NCBI GenBank assembly: GCA_964030785.1
Contig: OZ034975.1
Coordinates: 1-64,000, forward strand
Direction of reading: 5' to 3'
Source: Siderastrea siderea
Lineage: Eukaryota > Cnidaria > Anthozoa > Scleractinia > Rhizangiidae
DNA length: 64,000 bases
Position 1 is the first letter of the stretch, and the number at the start of each line of letters is the position of its first letter. The notes beneath the pieces are model-generated. The model was not told the origin of the DNA. It made no database searches and was given only the letters and a program-made list of their open reading frames with translations. Positions 13,512 through 24,603 of this stretch are shown in pieces. Both the position numbers and the translations under genes were made by a program.

Positions 13512-14690
13512 AGGTTTTCAAATGTTTGTGCAGGGAATGCCAACCTTCGATTCATTCAAAAATATTATAAGTCTAAAAGCACCTCTTTATTTCCAAACTT
13601 CCACCACCGCACGGTTTGGCAAATGGGCCACAACTCACGTTCGTACCATTTTTAGAGTGATAGCGATTGAAGAGAAGAGGTGATAATAGACTTCCGTCTG
13701 GCTCGGCTTGCCTCCGACTGTAAACTGTCAACACGAGCGCTGAAAAAGCACTATTTATCAGTCGAAAAGCAAAACATGCCTCGCTTCTTTGAGGGATGCT
13801 AGTGACTTGTGGATTTCCAGGCTTAATGATGCCCTTCCATCACCAGACGGCCAAAAATATTCAAGGAAAAAGAAGAAACACGTTAAGCTTCGAATACGTT
13901 CGCTCCACTTCGATATGTCGGTTTTGTCTTACGTCACAAAGATTTGGCACGCTGACCAAAATCTTTTCCAGGCTAGCCCGGTCATAAGTGAAAGAACAAG
14001 CCTTTATAATATGTAGATTTAGCGAAGCGTAAAAGCGGAGTAAGCTGCTGTTCGTTTGTCAAAAATAGTCCTGTAAGTTTTCGGTCCCAAATATATTTCG
14101 GGGATTTTTTGACTCGTTCTCTTTCAAAAAGTGTTTCTCAAAAAGCCCGAAGGTGTTACGAATTGTCCTCAATATTTTGGGGATGTTCTTTTTGGGGATG
14201 TTCTGTGAGGTCCGTTCTACAACCTGCTACGACACAGCTTGAAACGAATAACAATCCTCTTATTCAGTCGATTGCATCGCTAAACCCTGGAAATCGGTAA
14301 TATTCGCTGTTTCGAGGCCCAAAACAAGACACACCACGACTGAGGTTAGATTGTCTTTATTTTGAACTTAAATTTAAATAATTCTCGCAGCATTTCCATA
14401 CATTCCCTTACAATTTTGAAACTACAAACGGTCACTCAGTTTGTGTGGGAGTCCTGTGGTTGCATTTCCTGCATCATAGGTTCGTCTAATTGAAATCGGC
14501 TGAGCATGGCAAAATATTCAAGACTACATGTGTCTCAAATCTGAGCGCGGTCTCAAATATTTTTGTAAAAGTCAATATCGGGAAAGAAACCCGACGAGTG
14601 TGACTTAAAATGGGAAATATTCATTAGAAATCGTGTGAGGTCACGACATGACACTTGTAACGCAAGTGCAACAAGATTTCGTGACAAATT
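13512..14690. other. Non-repetitive DNA without a recognised gene
   Basis: This stretch is less AT-rich than the DNA that follows. Short frames such as 13,789-14,016 (plus) have no methionine-anchored, family-like content and no plausible splice pattern that I can follow. It could hold a promoter or a first exon, given the SBS-like motif at its left end, but nothing in it identifies a product. Confidence 0.4.
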
Positions 14691-14693
14691 TCA

Positions 14694-14709
14694 CTAATAA
14701 TAATAATAA

Positions 14710-14751
<42 letters not shown>

Positions 14752-14752
14752 G
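14694..14752. repeat. (AAT)n microsatellite
   Basis: An AAT trinucleotide run interrupted once by AAATAT, followed by AGTTTATTTACC. Runs of this kind often form the tail or insertion point of a retroelement. Confidence 0.9.
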
Positions 14753-14767
14753 TTTATTTACCCTGCA

Positions 14768-14962
14768 GAATGGATCAGCTGATACATAGTACCGACTGGT
14801 AGAAAGCCATGTGCAGCTAAACTAAATGAAAAAAAATTATGAATTTACGCCTATAAAAAGGGTGTCAACAAAACCCCGAACATGGAACATTCTGGAACAT
14901 TCTGGAACATCCCAGAACAGGGCAAATTATCACAGAATAAATGAAATAAAAGAAAGGAAGAA
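14768..14962 (+). repeat. Left copy of an inverted repeat pair carrying a heat-shock-element motif
   Basis: From TCAGCTGATAC to AAATTATCACAGAATAAATG this segment pairs, diverged and inverted, with 16,084-16,262. It may be the terminal repeat of one element of about 1.5 kb or one of two separate insertions of the same family. Confidence 0.65.
14885..14917 (+). promoter_or_regulatory. Heat-shock-element-like motif, seven alternating pentamer units
   Basis: GAA at 14,885, TTC at 14,890, GAA at 14,895, TTC at 14,900, GAA at 14,905, TCC (one mismatch) at 14,910 and GAA at 14,915 alternate at exact 5-bp steps. This is the arrangement bound by HSF1 trimers. Six of seven units are perfect. Whether it acts on any promoter is unknown. 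Confidence 0.6.
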
Positions 14963-14972
14963 GGAATTGTCT

Positions 14973-14974
<2 letters not shown>

Positions 14975-15022
<48 letters not shown>

Positions 15023-15023
15023 T
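14975..15023. repeat. (ATT)n microsatellite
   Basis: An uninterrupted ATT trinucleotide run of about 16 units that explains the poly-leucine and poly-isoleucine frames in this area. Confidence 0.95.
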
Positions 15024-16083
15024 TCGAGTGACAACAGTAACAATAACAACAAAATACAAGACATGCGGCGTCCACTCTTTAAAAAAATATTTTACCAGTT
15101 TAAAATTGGAAATGCATCCTAAGTTGTAATTGTTCACCCTTAATAATATGCTAATTTTAAGAGTACCCCTTCCATCTACCAAGCACAAAAACTGGACCTT
15201 TGGTAATGGGCTCCTGCACATGCATAACTCATCGTTCGCTTTTAGTCGTTCCAAGCTCCAGGCTCCAAGCTTTCGTAATTTTTTTGCGTGGTAATTTCTG
15301 TCAAAATTAGTATTTAGATCTAGCTGCTATCTCCTTCAGTTTATGGTGTAATTCAGTGACCCTTTAAAATTCTAAGATAACAAATTTCCCTCCCTTTCTT
15401 ATGCTACGACTGAAAAAAGGCACCGCTTTCTGGTTTGTGTTTCAAACTGTAATATCTGACACAAAAACTACATCACTTTTTTTAGTTTATTTATTATTTT
15501 TATTAATTTATTCTTCCTGCCTTTGTCTTTTCTCTGCTGTAATGTTGAGTTAATTTGATGACTGTGGTTTTACTTTTGTTCAGTTCAAGTTTTTCTGCAG
15601 ATCCAGATCTCTGTCACAGATCTGGTAACTCTGACTGGTTACTACATGGCTTGATCCATTTTTATTAATTCAGGGGGAGGCAAAGAAACCATCACGGTAG
15701 AAAATCACATGATAAAATTGGCGGGAAAGAGACATTTCATGTGCCGTATTTTCTCAATTAAACACCCCCAGCGCTTATTTCAAACTTGGCATGGTGGACT
15801 TGCCATTTCTTTCAATCAGCAGTTTATTTTGGCCCGTCATTTTTTTAAAGAAAGGGTTATTGTTTGTTTTTCATGGTAGCTGTGTATCTTGCCCTTAAAT
15901 CTTAAGTTTATTATACAACAAATAAACATCTGAGGGGCTTCTTTACAATTCCCTCTTTTATACCCGCCGTTTATTCAGGGCCCGGCGTTAAATCGAGGAA
16001 ATACGGTACTACTGTTATACCTTTTTTAAAGTTTGTTTTTTTGGTTTGTTTGTTTGTTCGCTTTCTGTTTCTTTCTTTAATTG
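15024..16083. other. AT-rich DNA between the two inverted repeat copies
   Basis: No exon-like segment found. Around 15,660-16,010 it contains fragments of dispersed repeats (for example the part reading CGTATTTTCTCAATTAAACA). If 14,768-16,262 is one element, this is its non-coding interior. Confidence 0.4.
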
Positions 16084-16262
16084 CTTTCTTTCTTTCTTTC
16101 TTTTTTTCATTAATTATTATGTGATAATTTGGCCTGTTCCAGAATGTTCCGGGATGTTCCATGTTCCTGGTTTTGTTGATGCCGCTATAAAAATTGTCAA
16201 AAAACTAGTCAAGTACAATAAACAAAGTCCTTAATTAATGAATTTACTGTATCAGCTGATGT
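16084..16262 (-). repeat. Right copy of the inverted repeat pair
   Basis: Inverted, diverged copy of 14,768-14,962. It keeps the shared landmarks (GTGATAATTTGG, GGTTTTGTTGATGCC, GTATCAGCTGAT). Its heat-shock-like array (16,137-16,159: TTC, GAA, TTC, GGA, TTC at 5-bp steps) has one mismatch. Confidence 0.65.
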
Positions 16263-17800
16263 AACTGCATGCATTGAATTGGCTTAATAAGGAGAAAGAA
16301 CGTGTGATTTTGCAATATGGAGAAGTGCGGGAAAATTACTGTTATGTACACTTAAGTAGTTTTATTTATTTATTTATTTATTTATATATTTATTTATTTA
16401 TTCATACACAGAAAATCATCCATACAAATATGCTGAGTACAAATATGCTAAGTTCTTGTTTGATCGTTGAATAAGTAAGTTCTGCATTGTTGTATTGGAT
16501 CGTTGCACTAGATCGTTTTCTTTGACTGTTCACTGTTCGTTAGTACCGTAGATTTTAACAGACAAGTAGTACGTTATGAGAGTGGATTAGGGGTGAACCA
16601 TTTGACTTTTCAGGGGGGGGTTGGAAGATTTCCCCTTGGAAAGATTTTTTTCCCACTGACCAACAAGGCAGATATGTTCCAATGTAAAAGCAGTGCATGA
16701 CATTTTTTTTTGTGATTATCCGTTGCAGGAATTTTTTTTTTCACTCCAATCAGGAGTGGAACTGGCCTCACGAGTGAATTTTCAAAATAGAGAGCATTCT
16801 GCATTACAATAGTTTCTTAGACTATAAAATGTTTTTAATACAGTATTTTACCAGCACTAGAAGACAGCATAAATAAAAGAAAGAGGTTGAATGTCATGTG
16901 TGTGGTGCTGTGTGCTGACCTTTTCAAACATAGATGCAGTGTGAAGGACTCCCTTGCCCAGGAGTGTAGGGCTTGAGACCAGCCCCTGGGCTATTCCTTT
17001 CCTCGAGGCCGTCATACGCCAACCATGCACCATTGAACGGCACTTGAAGTAGCTAGAAGCATGCTTAGTAGTGAAGCAAAAAGATTGACTGGAGTCCTTG
17101 AAAGCTGCTGGGAGAGGTTTGGAAAAACTGTCCAGGAGCAGTTTGAGAAAAGGAAGGCACACAAGAATGCCAAGAAAACCAAAAAGCAAAAAAATGAACT
17201 AAATCCGAGTCTCTTTAATACTCGCAGGTTTTTACTGTAGTATAGATTTTATGATTTTATGATTCAATGTTATTTATTATTTACATATTGTTCGATTAGT
17301 TAGATTATAATATAAATTATATATTAATGCAGTAATATTTATTTTTTAAATATTATAAAGTTATATTTCAGAAGCAGATATTATTTAATGTTTGTTTAGT
17401 ACATGATATTGTTTGATTGGTTATTTATAAGCTATAAATGCAGTAATATATTTTTAAATTATTATTAAAGTTATATTTCAGAATCAAATATTCGTTAATA
17501 AGGTTTTGTTCAGTACATCATTCATTTCAAAGGTATGTTTTGATGTACTGCATGTTCAATTTCTAAAGTGAGTAGACCCGCACGAAGTTCAACAACGATA
17601 TAAAACTGATTAATAACATTGTTCTGAGGTTAGAATTTTCATGTGATCTGTTAATTAGAAAGAAAGAGTTTATTAAACATTCTCAGAAAAAATTCTGAGC
17701 CCCATTTGAGATTCAAAGATTGTTATGTAATTTTAAAATAAATTTTATTAACTGAAGACAATATGAACTCCTTTTTGTGAGACAATGTTGGTTGTTGAAA
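16263..17800. other. AT-rich intergenic DNA with low-complexity tracts
   Basis: Contains a TTTA-rich run (16,362-16,400) and an imperfect direct duplication with a period of about 110 bp around 17,326 and 17,436 (shared ATGCAGTAATAT and AAAGTTATATTTCAGAA). A plus-strand segment at about 17,040-17,200 reads as a short lysine-rich frame broken by stops and followed by an A-rich tract, which could be the remnant of a retrocopy. I cannot assign it to a family. Confidence 0.35.
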
Positions 17801-18017
17801 TAAAAGAACATTACTTTGATGTGAAGACTGCACTCAGATTTGCTACACTACAGGCAGGGATTTGCACCAACGAACCAACCCATTGAAAAATGTCTATGAT
17901 TTGCAGGAATGTTTTTTGCTGAACAATCCATGCATGATACTTTTTTCCTTGGAGCTTACCATGCATGATTTTTTTTCCTTCCTTGGGCGGCTGCATTTTT
18001 TTTCCAAATCTTCCAAC

Positions 18018-18240
18018 CCCCCCCCCCCCCAACTCAAAGGTCAAATACGTAAACCGAAAGATACACAAGGGGCGCGATCCATTGGACCTAAATTTCCGGA
18101 AATTCCGGTACAGAATCAAATGGAACGGAAATTTTCGAAAAGTTCGTTGCGAAAATTTTGCTCAACCTCTGGAGGTTGTCCTTTTTCCCGGAAATTTGAA
18201 AATTCCGGAAAGTTCCCCCTGTGCCATTTGCCAGTCCATT
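18018..18240. repeat. Poly-C tract and dispersed repeat fragment
   Basis: A C14-type run is followed by a GGAAATTTT/AAATTTCC-rich segment (18,085-18,225) that looks like a fragment of a dispersed repeat. The foldback element beginning at 18,241 appears to have inserted into or beside it. Confidence 0.45.
18233..18240. repeat. Left target-site duplication candidate of foldback element A
   Basis: AGTCCATT here against ATTCCATT at 21,427-21,434: seven of eight bases match, directly abutting both ends of the inverted repeat. Confidence 0.5.
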
Positions 18241-18310
18241 GGTAAGTACTTGGTGTAGGCAATCACATAGTGGTCCGGGCGGTGTGGTCACTTATATACG
18301 TAGGGGTCTG

Positions 18311-19466
18311 GGAACATCCCTAGCTGTACTTAAACATCCCTAACCGTACTTTTACATCCTTAAATATCCCTAACCGTACGTTTACATCCTTACACATCCT
18401 TAGCCGTGCTTAAACATCCTTGGACATCCCTGGCCGTACTTAAACATCCTTAGTCATCCTTAAAGGTACTTAAGCATCCTCAGACATCCTTACCCATACT
18501 TGAATAGCCTTAGACATCCTTACCCTACTTTGACATCCTTAGTCATCCCTGGCCATACTTAAACATCCTTAGCCATCCTTAACCGTACTTAAACATCCCC
18601 AGCTGTACTTAAACATCCCTAACCGTACTTTTACATCCTCAAATATCCCTCACCTTACGTTTACATCCTTAGACATCGTTAGCCGTGCTTAAACATCCTT
18701 AGACATCCCTGGCCGTCCTTAAACATCCTTAGTCATCCTTAAACGTACTTAAGCATCCTCAGACATCCTTACCCATACTTAAACAGCGTTAGACATCTAT
18801 CCTTACCCCTACTTTGACATCCTAAGCCATCCCTGGCCATACTTAAACATCCTTAGCTATCCTCAACCGTACTTAAACATCCCTAACCGTACTTTGACAT
18901 CCTTAGCCGTACTTAAACATCCTTACTCATCCTTACCTGTACTTTTACATCCTTAGTCATCCCTAGCCGTACTTAAATACGCTTAGCCATCCCATCCTTA
19001 ACCGTACTTTAACATCCTTAATCATCCTTAACCGTTCTTATCCGTTCCTAACCCGTACTTAAACATCCCTAACCGTACTTTGACATCTTTAGACATCCTT
19101 AGCCGTACTTAAACATCCTTAGACATCCTTAACCGTACTTAAACATTCTTAGACATCCATGGGCATCCTTAGCCATACTTAAACATCCTTAGAAATCCTT
19201 AACCGTACTTAAACACCCTTAGTCATCCTTAACCATACTTAAACATCCTTAGACATTTTTAGGCGAACTTAAACATCCTTAGACATCCTTAGCTGTACTT
19301 AAACATCCTTAGACATCCTTAGCTGTACTTAAACATCCTTAGTCATCCTTAGCCGTACTAAGCATCCCTAGCCGTACTTAAACGTTCCTAACCGTACTTT
19401 GACATCCTAAGACATCCTTAACCGCACTTATCCATCCCCAGCCGTACTTAAACATCCTTAGTCATC
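18311..19466 (+). repeat. Minisatellite, left arm of element A
   Basis: Degenerate tandem repeats built from units such as ACATCCTTAGACATCC and TTAACCGTACTTAA, forming a combined unit of roughly 30 bp with variable copy order. Confidence 0.92.
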
Positions 19467-19739
19467 CAAGGTCTGTTAAGGTCTGATATGGTCTGTTAAA
19501 ACTGTACTGCACGCCCGAATACACGTTATAAAGTTTAACAAAGCGATTTTAAACGTCCGTGTACAGCGGAAAAGAAATAAAACGACCTAGCAGTTACACA
19601 ATTATAATTTATCTTGGTTTTGGGCGTTTAAAAGGGTATCCAATGCTCGATTTTCTACCCTTAAATAGGGTCAGGGTTTGAGAACCTTGGCGGCACACAC
19701 CTATACTAAATTGATGGGGTACCCCCCCCCGGGCCGGCA

Positions 19740-20003
19740 TTGCTGTTGGTTATTTTAATAGAAGGGTTTAGTTGTTTAGCATGCGAAATCTGCCTCTCAA
19801 AAACAAATATTTCTGATATTTCCGACAGGGTAGAGCGCATTGTTGGATCTACTAGTAACTCTTCAGAACTAAACGACTCAGGAGATCAGGCAGCGAATAG
19901 CCAGCAGCAAGAAGCTGAAGAAACGATACCTGAGTCAAGTACTTCTCGATACCGACGGAAAAGGACACGAGTCCTCCGAGAAAAACTATGTGCCATGGCA
20001 TAA
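19740..20003 (+). CDS. Hypothetical terminal-exon-like ORF in the core of element A
   Basis: I do not recognise this frame. It opens without ATG, but a splice-acceptor-like TTTCCGACAG ends at about 19,828. The sequence after it reads on for 58 codons to a TAA at 20,001-20,003. The predicted tail is acidic and Ser/Gln-rich, then strongly basic near the end (motif RYRRKRTR). AATAAA follows at 20,035-20,040, 32 bp after the stop. Acceptor, open frame, stop and poly(A) signal in order look like a captured last exon or the remnant of an element-encoded gene. Poly-C tracts lie on both sides. It may equally be a chance frame. Confidence 0.3.
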   Translation: MLLVILIEGFSCLACEICLSKTNISDISDRVERIVGSTSNSSELNDSGDQAANSQQQEAEETIPESSTSRYRRKRTRVLREKLCAMA

Positions 20004-20034
20004 TATACATGTAAAAATGTAACCTAGTACCTAT

Positions 20035-20040
20035 AATAAA
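20035..20040 (+). terminator. Poly(A) signal candidate in the core of element A
   Basis: AATAAA 32 bp after the stop of the frame ending at 20,003. Confidence 0.35.
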
Positions 20041-20261
20041 ACACCAAATTAAATCAAAGTAGGTCAAAGGAAAAACTTAATCTGTAAGAAAAATGGAAAG
20101 CAACATCACAAAAATTCTCATTTAAAAATTCTGGAAAAGATGTGTGACCCTCCCTTGAATAGCTCGCATGAGGTATGGCCCTCCCCTTTGGTGCTCACTT
20201 TCACTGATGACCCTCCCCTCTGAGGCCCCAGCCCTCCCCCCCCCCCCCCCCAAGAAAAAAC

Positions 20262-21335
20262 GTACCTTCCCTAAGGGATGACTAAGGATGTTTAAGTACG
20301 GTTAAGGATGTTTAAGTACGGTTAAGGATGTCTAAGGATGTTTAAGTACGGTTAAGGATGACTAAGGATGTTTAGGTACGGTTAAGGATGACTAAGGATG
20401 TTAAAGTGCGGCTAGGGATGACTAAGGATGTTTAAGTACGGTTAAGGATAACTGAGGATGTTTAAGTACGGCTAAGGGATGACTAAGGATGTTTAAGTAC
20501 GGTTAAGGATGTTTAAGCACGGTTAAGGATGTCTAAGGATGTTTAAGTACGGTTAAGGATGTGTAAGGATGTTTAACTACGGCTAGGGATGACTAAGGAT
20601 GTTTAAGTACGGTTAAGGATCGCTAAGGATGTTTAAGGGCGGCTAGGGATGACTAAGGATGTTTAAGTACGGTTAAGGATGTCTAAGGTTGCTTAAGTAT
20701 GGTTAAGGATGTCTAAGGATGATCAAGTACGGTTAAGGATGACTAAGGGTGTTTGTGTACGGTTAAGGATGTCTAAGGATGTTTAAGTGCGGCTAGGGAT
20801 GACTAAGGATGTTTAAGTACGGTTAAGGATGACTAAGGATGTTTAGGTAGGGTTAAGGATGTCTAAGGATGTTTAAGTACGGCTAGGGATGACTAAGGAT
20901 GTTCAAGTACGCCTAAGGATGTCTAAGGATGTTTAAGTACAGTTAAGGATGACTAAGGATGTTTAAGCACGGTTAAGGATGTCTAAGGATGTTTAGGTAC
21001 GGCTAAGGATGTGGAAGGATGTTTAAGTATGGTAAAGGATTACTAACGACGTAAAAGTACAGGTAAGGATGGGAAAGGATTTGTAAGGATGTTTAAGTAC
21101 GGCTAAGGATGTCAAAGTACGGTTAGGGATTTTTATGTACGGCTAGGGATGGATAAGTACGGTTGAAGATGATCAAGCATGTTTAAGTACGGCCAGGGAT
21201 GACTAAGGATGTCAAAGTGTGGTAAGGATGCCTAATACTGTGCAAGTATGGTAAGGATGTCTGAGGATGCTCAAGTACGTTTAAGGATGGCTAAGGATGT
21301 TTATGTGCGGCGAGGGATGACTCAGAAGGTTAGAA
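20262..21335 (-). repeat. Minisatellite, right arm of element A (inverted)
   Basis: Reverse complement of the left-arm minisatellite: units such as GGATGTTTAAGTACGGTTAA and GGATGACTAA repeat throughout. Confidence 0.92.
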
Positions 21336-21426
21336 GACTACACTACCCAGACCCCTATGTATATGAGTGGCTACAACGCCCGGACCACGCGGACCACTAC
21401 GTGATTGCCTACACCAATTAGTTACC

Positions 21427-21434
21427 ATTCCATT
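21427..21434. repeat. Right target-site duplication candidate of element A
   Basis: ATTCCATT, partner of AGTCCATT at 18,233-18,240. Confidence 0.5.
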
Positions 21435-21675
21435 TCACATTTACACATTTACGACCATTTACACACACTTTACATCATTACCAGTCCCTTCGCGTTTCAA
21501 AACAGCATCGCTCCTCTCTGGTGACAGGTCGGCCATGACCAAGCGACGACCTGTCCACGTAGTATTCAACGACTTTTAATTTGCTGTTCAGAGCATTCGT
21601 GTTAAGGTCTGAGTTTCGGTTTCTGTGCGTGGAAAGACTCCTTAATCGTAGAGTCTTTTGTTTTTGTTGACGAAA
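21435..21675 (+). promoter_or_regulatory. Promoter and 5' UTR region of the GLB1L2-like gene
   Basis: Only about 240 bp separate element A from the start codon, so the core promoter is either here or inside the element. I see no clear TATA box. An inverted repeat (GACAGGTCG at 21,523, CGACCTGTC ending at 21,557) lies in the middle. If transcription starts upstream of 21,535, ATG at 21,535 opens a 14-codon upstream frame that ends at 21,579, before the main start, and could damp translation. Confidence 0.45.
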
Positions 21676-22010
21676 ATGAGCAGAACAATATTTCTGCGTG
21701 TGCCACTCGACAAACAGAAGTTATTTCTACTCTGCATAACACTCATATGTTTTATTGGTTACTGGTTCTTACGGAGAACAGATAGCTCCCTGAAGCCTGT
21801 TAGTGAACTTAAACACGTGCCTGTAGTTAGCAAGTCAGGGCACAGAACAATCACCGGGCCAAGCTTGAAGATGGACGAGAAAGACTTTTTTCTCAATGGA
21901 AAGCCTCTTCGAATACTCAGCGGAGCTATTCACTATTTCAGAGTAGTGCCGGAGTATTGGAAAGACAGGTTGCTTAAACTGAAGGCTATGGGACTGAATA
22001 CCATTGAAAC
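21676..22010 (+). CDS. GLB1L2-like exon 1 (residues 1-112)
   Basis: Starts at the ATG at 21,676; the in-frame codons just upstream lack another ATG. Encodes the cytosolic or leader basic stretch, the membrane segment 16-32 and the start of the GH35 barrel ([10 protein letters not shown]). Donor GTGAGT; codon 112 (Thr) is split 2+1. Confidence 0.93.
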
Positions 22011-24565
22011 GTGAGTAAAACCAGGCAAACGCACATGGACTTGTTTCAGAGACAAACTAATAGTCGTTCGCAAGGAGAATGGCTGCAGCCCTCTGATCAT
22101 GATCAGTTTAGCTTATGTTTTCATGATTCATCACTCTCGCGGACTTCTCGCGTAGACAGCCTTCACGATCATGGGGAGACAATCAAAGTTAGGTGTATGT
22201 AAAATGCCGACTCAGGGTCGGGCTCGAGGTGTCTATTTTTTTCCTTTCCTTTTTAACTCGTGAAGATGTGTAGCGTTAAAACGTGTTATAGGATTTGTTT
22301 GGTCGGTCAGTCGGTCGGTCGATCCGCTGTAAATTTTTATTTTTTTATGATATCCTATTGGAGTTGGGAGTGGAGAGGGTTTATATTTTGCTTTTGGTTT
22401 TCTAGGGGTCAGGGCTAGGTTATTGCAATGCCTCCATTATGCTTATATAAGAGATTTTAATTCCAGGAGTAAATTTCATGTATACATGATAATTGGTCAT
22501 AAAAAGTCTGTCTTATGCTCAAACAAATTATTCACGTATTTGAAATCTAGCTTATATGAAAAAGGATCAAGAATGCTAAAATCTACACCGAGTTAATTTT
22601 GTTGTATCAAACCCCCCCCGGGAGGGGGGGTACTCCCTATAGTGGACTATATGGGGAGGCTCCGCCTGGAAGGGGTGCCTTTTTTAAGCTTACAGTGTAT
22701 TAACAGATAGTGAAAATTGCCTTTCCAGTATACGAAACGGTCACAAAATCAGCTGCAAGCGAAGTATATCAAAGGGTGCCACATTTTGGCAAAAATGAGT
22801 ACGCAACTGAATCGGAAAGACTGAAAGCCCGGGAAAAACACGGCGATTATGGAAAATTATATTGTTTTGGCTTATCCTTGAGGTATAAGAAAGGGATGCA
22901 ATTTTGTTATAGGCATATGAAAGGGGTACCATTTTGGTAAAAATTAGTATACTACAGGGTAAGAGTTTGAACCTCTGGGCCTGGAGACTCCCCGTATAAA
23001 ACTTGATTGACTAGTGCCCCCCCCCCCCCCCCCCCCCATCAAAACATTTAGCGGTGAAAGCAAGCTAATACTTGAGAGGTTCATTCAAGAGCAACCTTTA
23101 ACCCTGGATGTTTAGTTGGGGATCGCCTTTTGACAAGTAGCCACACAAAAATACAGGGAACGCAATTTGATAAAAGGTATGGGACTTCTTACTGTGTTGT
23201 AAAATACTGAAAATGTAAGGGAGAATTCAGAGGTTTAATTCAAGCAATTACGGTTTGGTCGGAAGTTCTTGCTGGTTTTCATTTTTGATATAGCTGTCAT
23301 AGGTTAAAATGAATTTCAGGTCCAAATCAGGGTTGTCCACAACTTTTCAAGTACCTGGCAAAAATTTCTGAGTAGCTGGATATTCATTCTAGAGCGCCGA
23401 TGGTGATCCCCTCTAGGGGGGTCTGGCGGCATGCTCCCCCAGGAAATTCTTACATTCTATGACCCCAGGAACTGAATTTCCTTTATTCTGAGCACAAATT
23501 TCCAATAATGTCAGTTCCGAAAGTAATCTTAACTTTTCATGCCTTCAGTGGTTTTCTACATGTAATTCCCAGAACTCAACATAATGAACTAATAATCGTG
23601 TATCTCTGTGCCAACCAGAATGATTATTTTTGAGGCAATAAACTGCAATGGGAAATAACTTTCATTTTCATATATCTGTGCCAGTGAAGGGAACAAATAA
23701 TTTGTCTTTAAAAAATATATATATCACGAAAGTAACCGGCACAAATGACCCAAGTAGCCGCTTAATTCTGCCGGCTGCCGGCTGGTAGGGACAACCCTGC
23801 AAAATGATTTTACACTAGTTTGATTTGTATTCCTTTGTTGTATAGTCATTATCATCAAACTGAAACAAAGGCAACTACAAATCAAACAAGTTTGAAATCA
23901 TTTTGACCTGGAATTCATTTTAACTTACAACATAGCCACTGAGCCATGAACCTTATGTAGTGGCTCACAAATTAACTCCAGCTTTTAAGGGTCCATCTTT
24001 GATAAACCACAGGATTTTTGTTGCTAAAATTGCAAAGAAGCAACAAGTTAGCAATGTTACTATTTCAAAACTTTTTAAAATTACTTAATGTATTAAGAAA
24101 CCTTTTTAAAAATTAAAATTCAATACTGGTGAAAGAGCTGAAATATCCCTGTATCCACCCAGTCTACTTATTAAGTTTTCACCTTCACGAGGTAGCTCAT
24201 AGGACCTTTCATTTTGTTTTCTTGTTGTTGCAGCTGACAGTTTTTAAGAAATTTGATGCTGAGACTAGATCCTTTGTGTATAAATAGTCAGTGGTAGTGT
24301 TGACCTTGTAGTTCAGGATCATACATTATGAAATTATTTAAATAATGTAAAAAGTGTTAAACTGTTTACCTCCACTAGAAAAAAAGTGTTATCATAATCA
24401 TGTTAACAGCTTTATGTCATGTTCTTCTTGGTGCCTTGTAGGTATGTTGCCTGGAATCTACATGAAGAAGTTAAAGGACAATTTAAGTTTGATGGTAACT
24501 TGGACATTAGGTAAAAGTCATTATGAGGCTAATTTACTCTGATTAACCTTGTGGACAAGAAGTAC

Positions 24566-24603
<38 letters not shown>

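Larger units (their letters stand above)
18241..21426. mobile_element. Foldback element A with minisatellite arms
   Basis: The ends pair as an imperfect terminal inverted repeat. GGTAAG then TTGGTGTAGGCAATCAC at 18,241 onward mirrors GTGATTGCCTACACCAA then GTTACC up to 21,426, and the match runs on through the TATATAC...AGGGGTCTGGG segment. Inside come a left arm of tandem repeats (18,311-19,466), a unique core of about 0.8 kb (19,467-20,261) and a right arm of the same minisatellite inverted (20,262-21,335). An imperfect 8-bp duplication flanks it. This is the architecture of Foldback-type elements, whose long terminal repeats consist of tandem repeats. No transposase is visible, so it would depend on one supplied in trans. 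Its right end lies 249 bp before the GLB1L2-like start codon. Confidence 0.82.
22011..24441. other. Intron 1, 2.4 kb, repeat-bearing
   Basis: Apart from the MITE and palindrome listed separately, it holds a (GGTC)-like run near 22,300 and dispersed repeat fragments with poly-C/poly-G tracts at 22,612-23,037, including C20 at about 23,018. An open frame at 22,710-22,940 belongs to this repeat block and resembles no gene. Confidence 0.7.

Noticed and set aside
16857..17189. 110-codon minus-strand frame and lysine-rich plus-strand frame
   Set aside because: The plus-strand reading looks like a decayed retrocopy but is broken by stops and I cannot assign it; the minus frame is its shadow.
17811..18258. 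Overlapping 97-127-codon frames near the poly-C tract
   Set aside because: They cross a homopolymer and a dispersed repeat fragment and have low-complexity composition.
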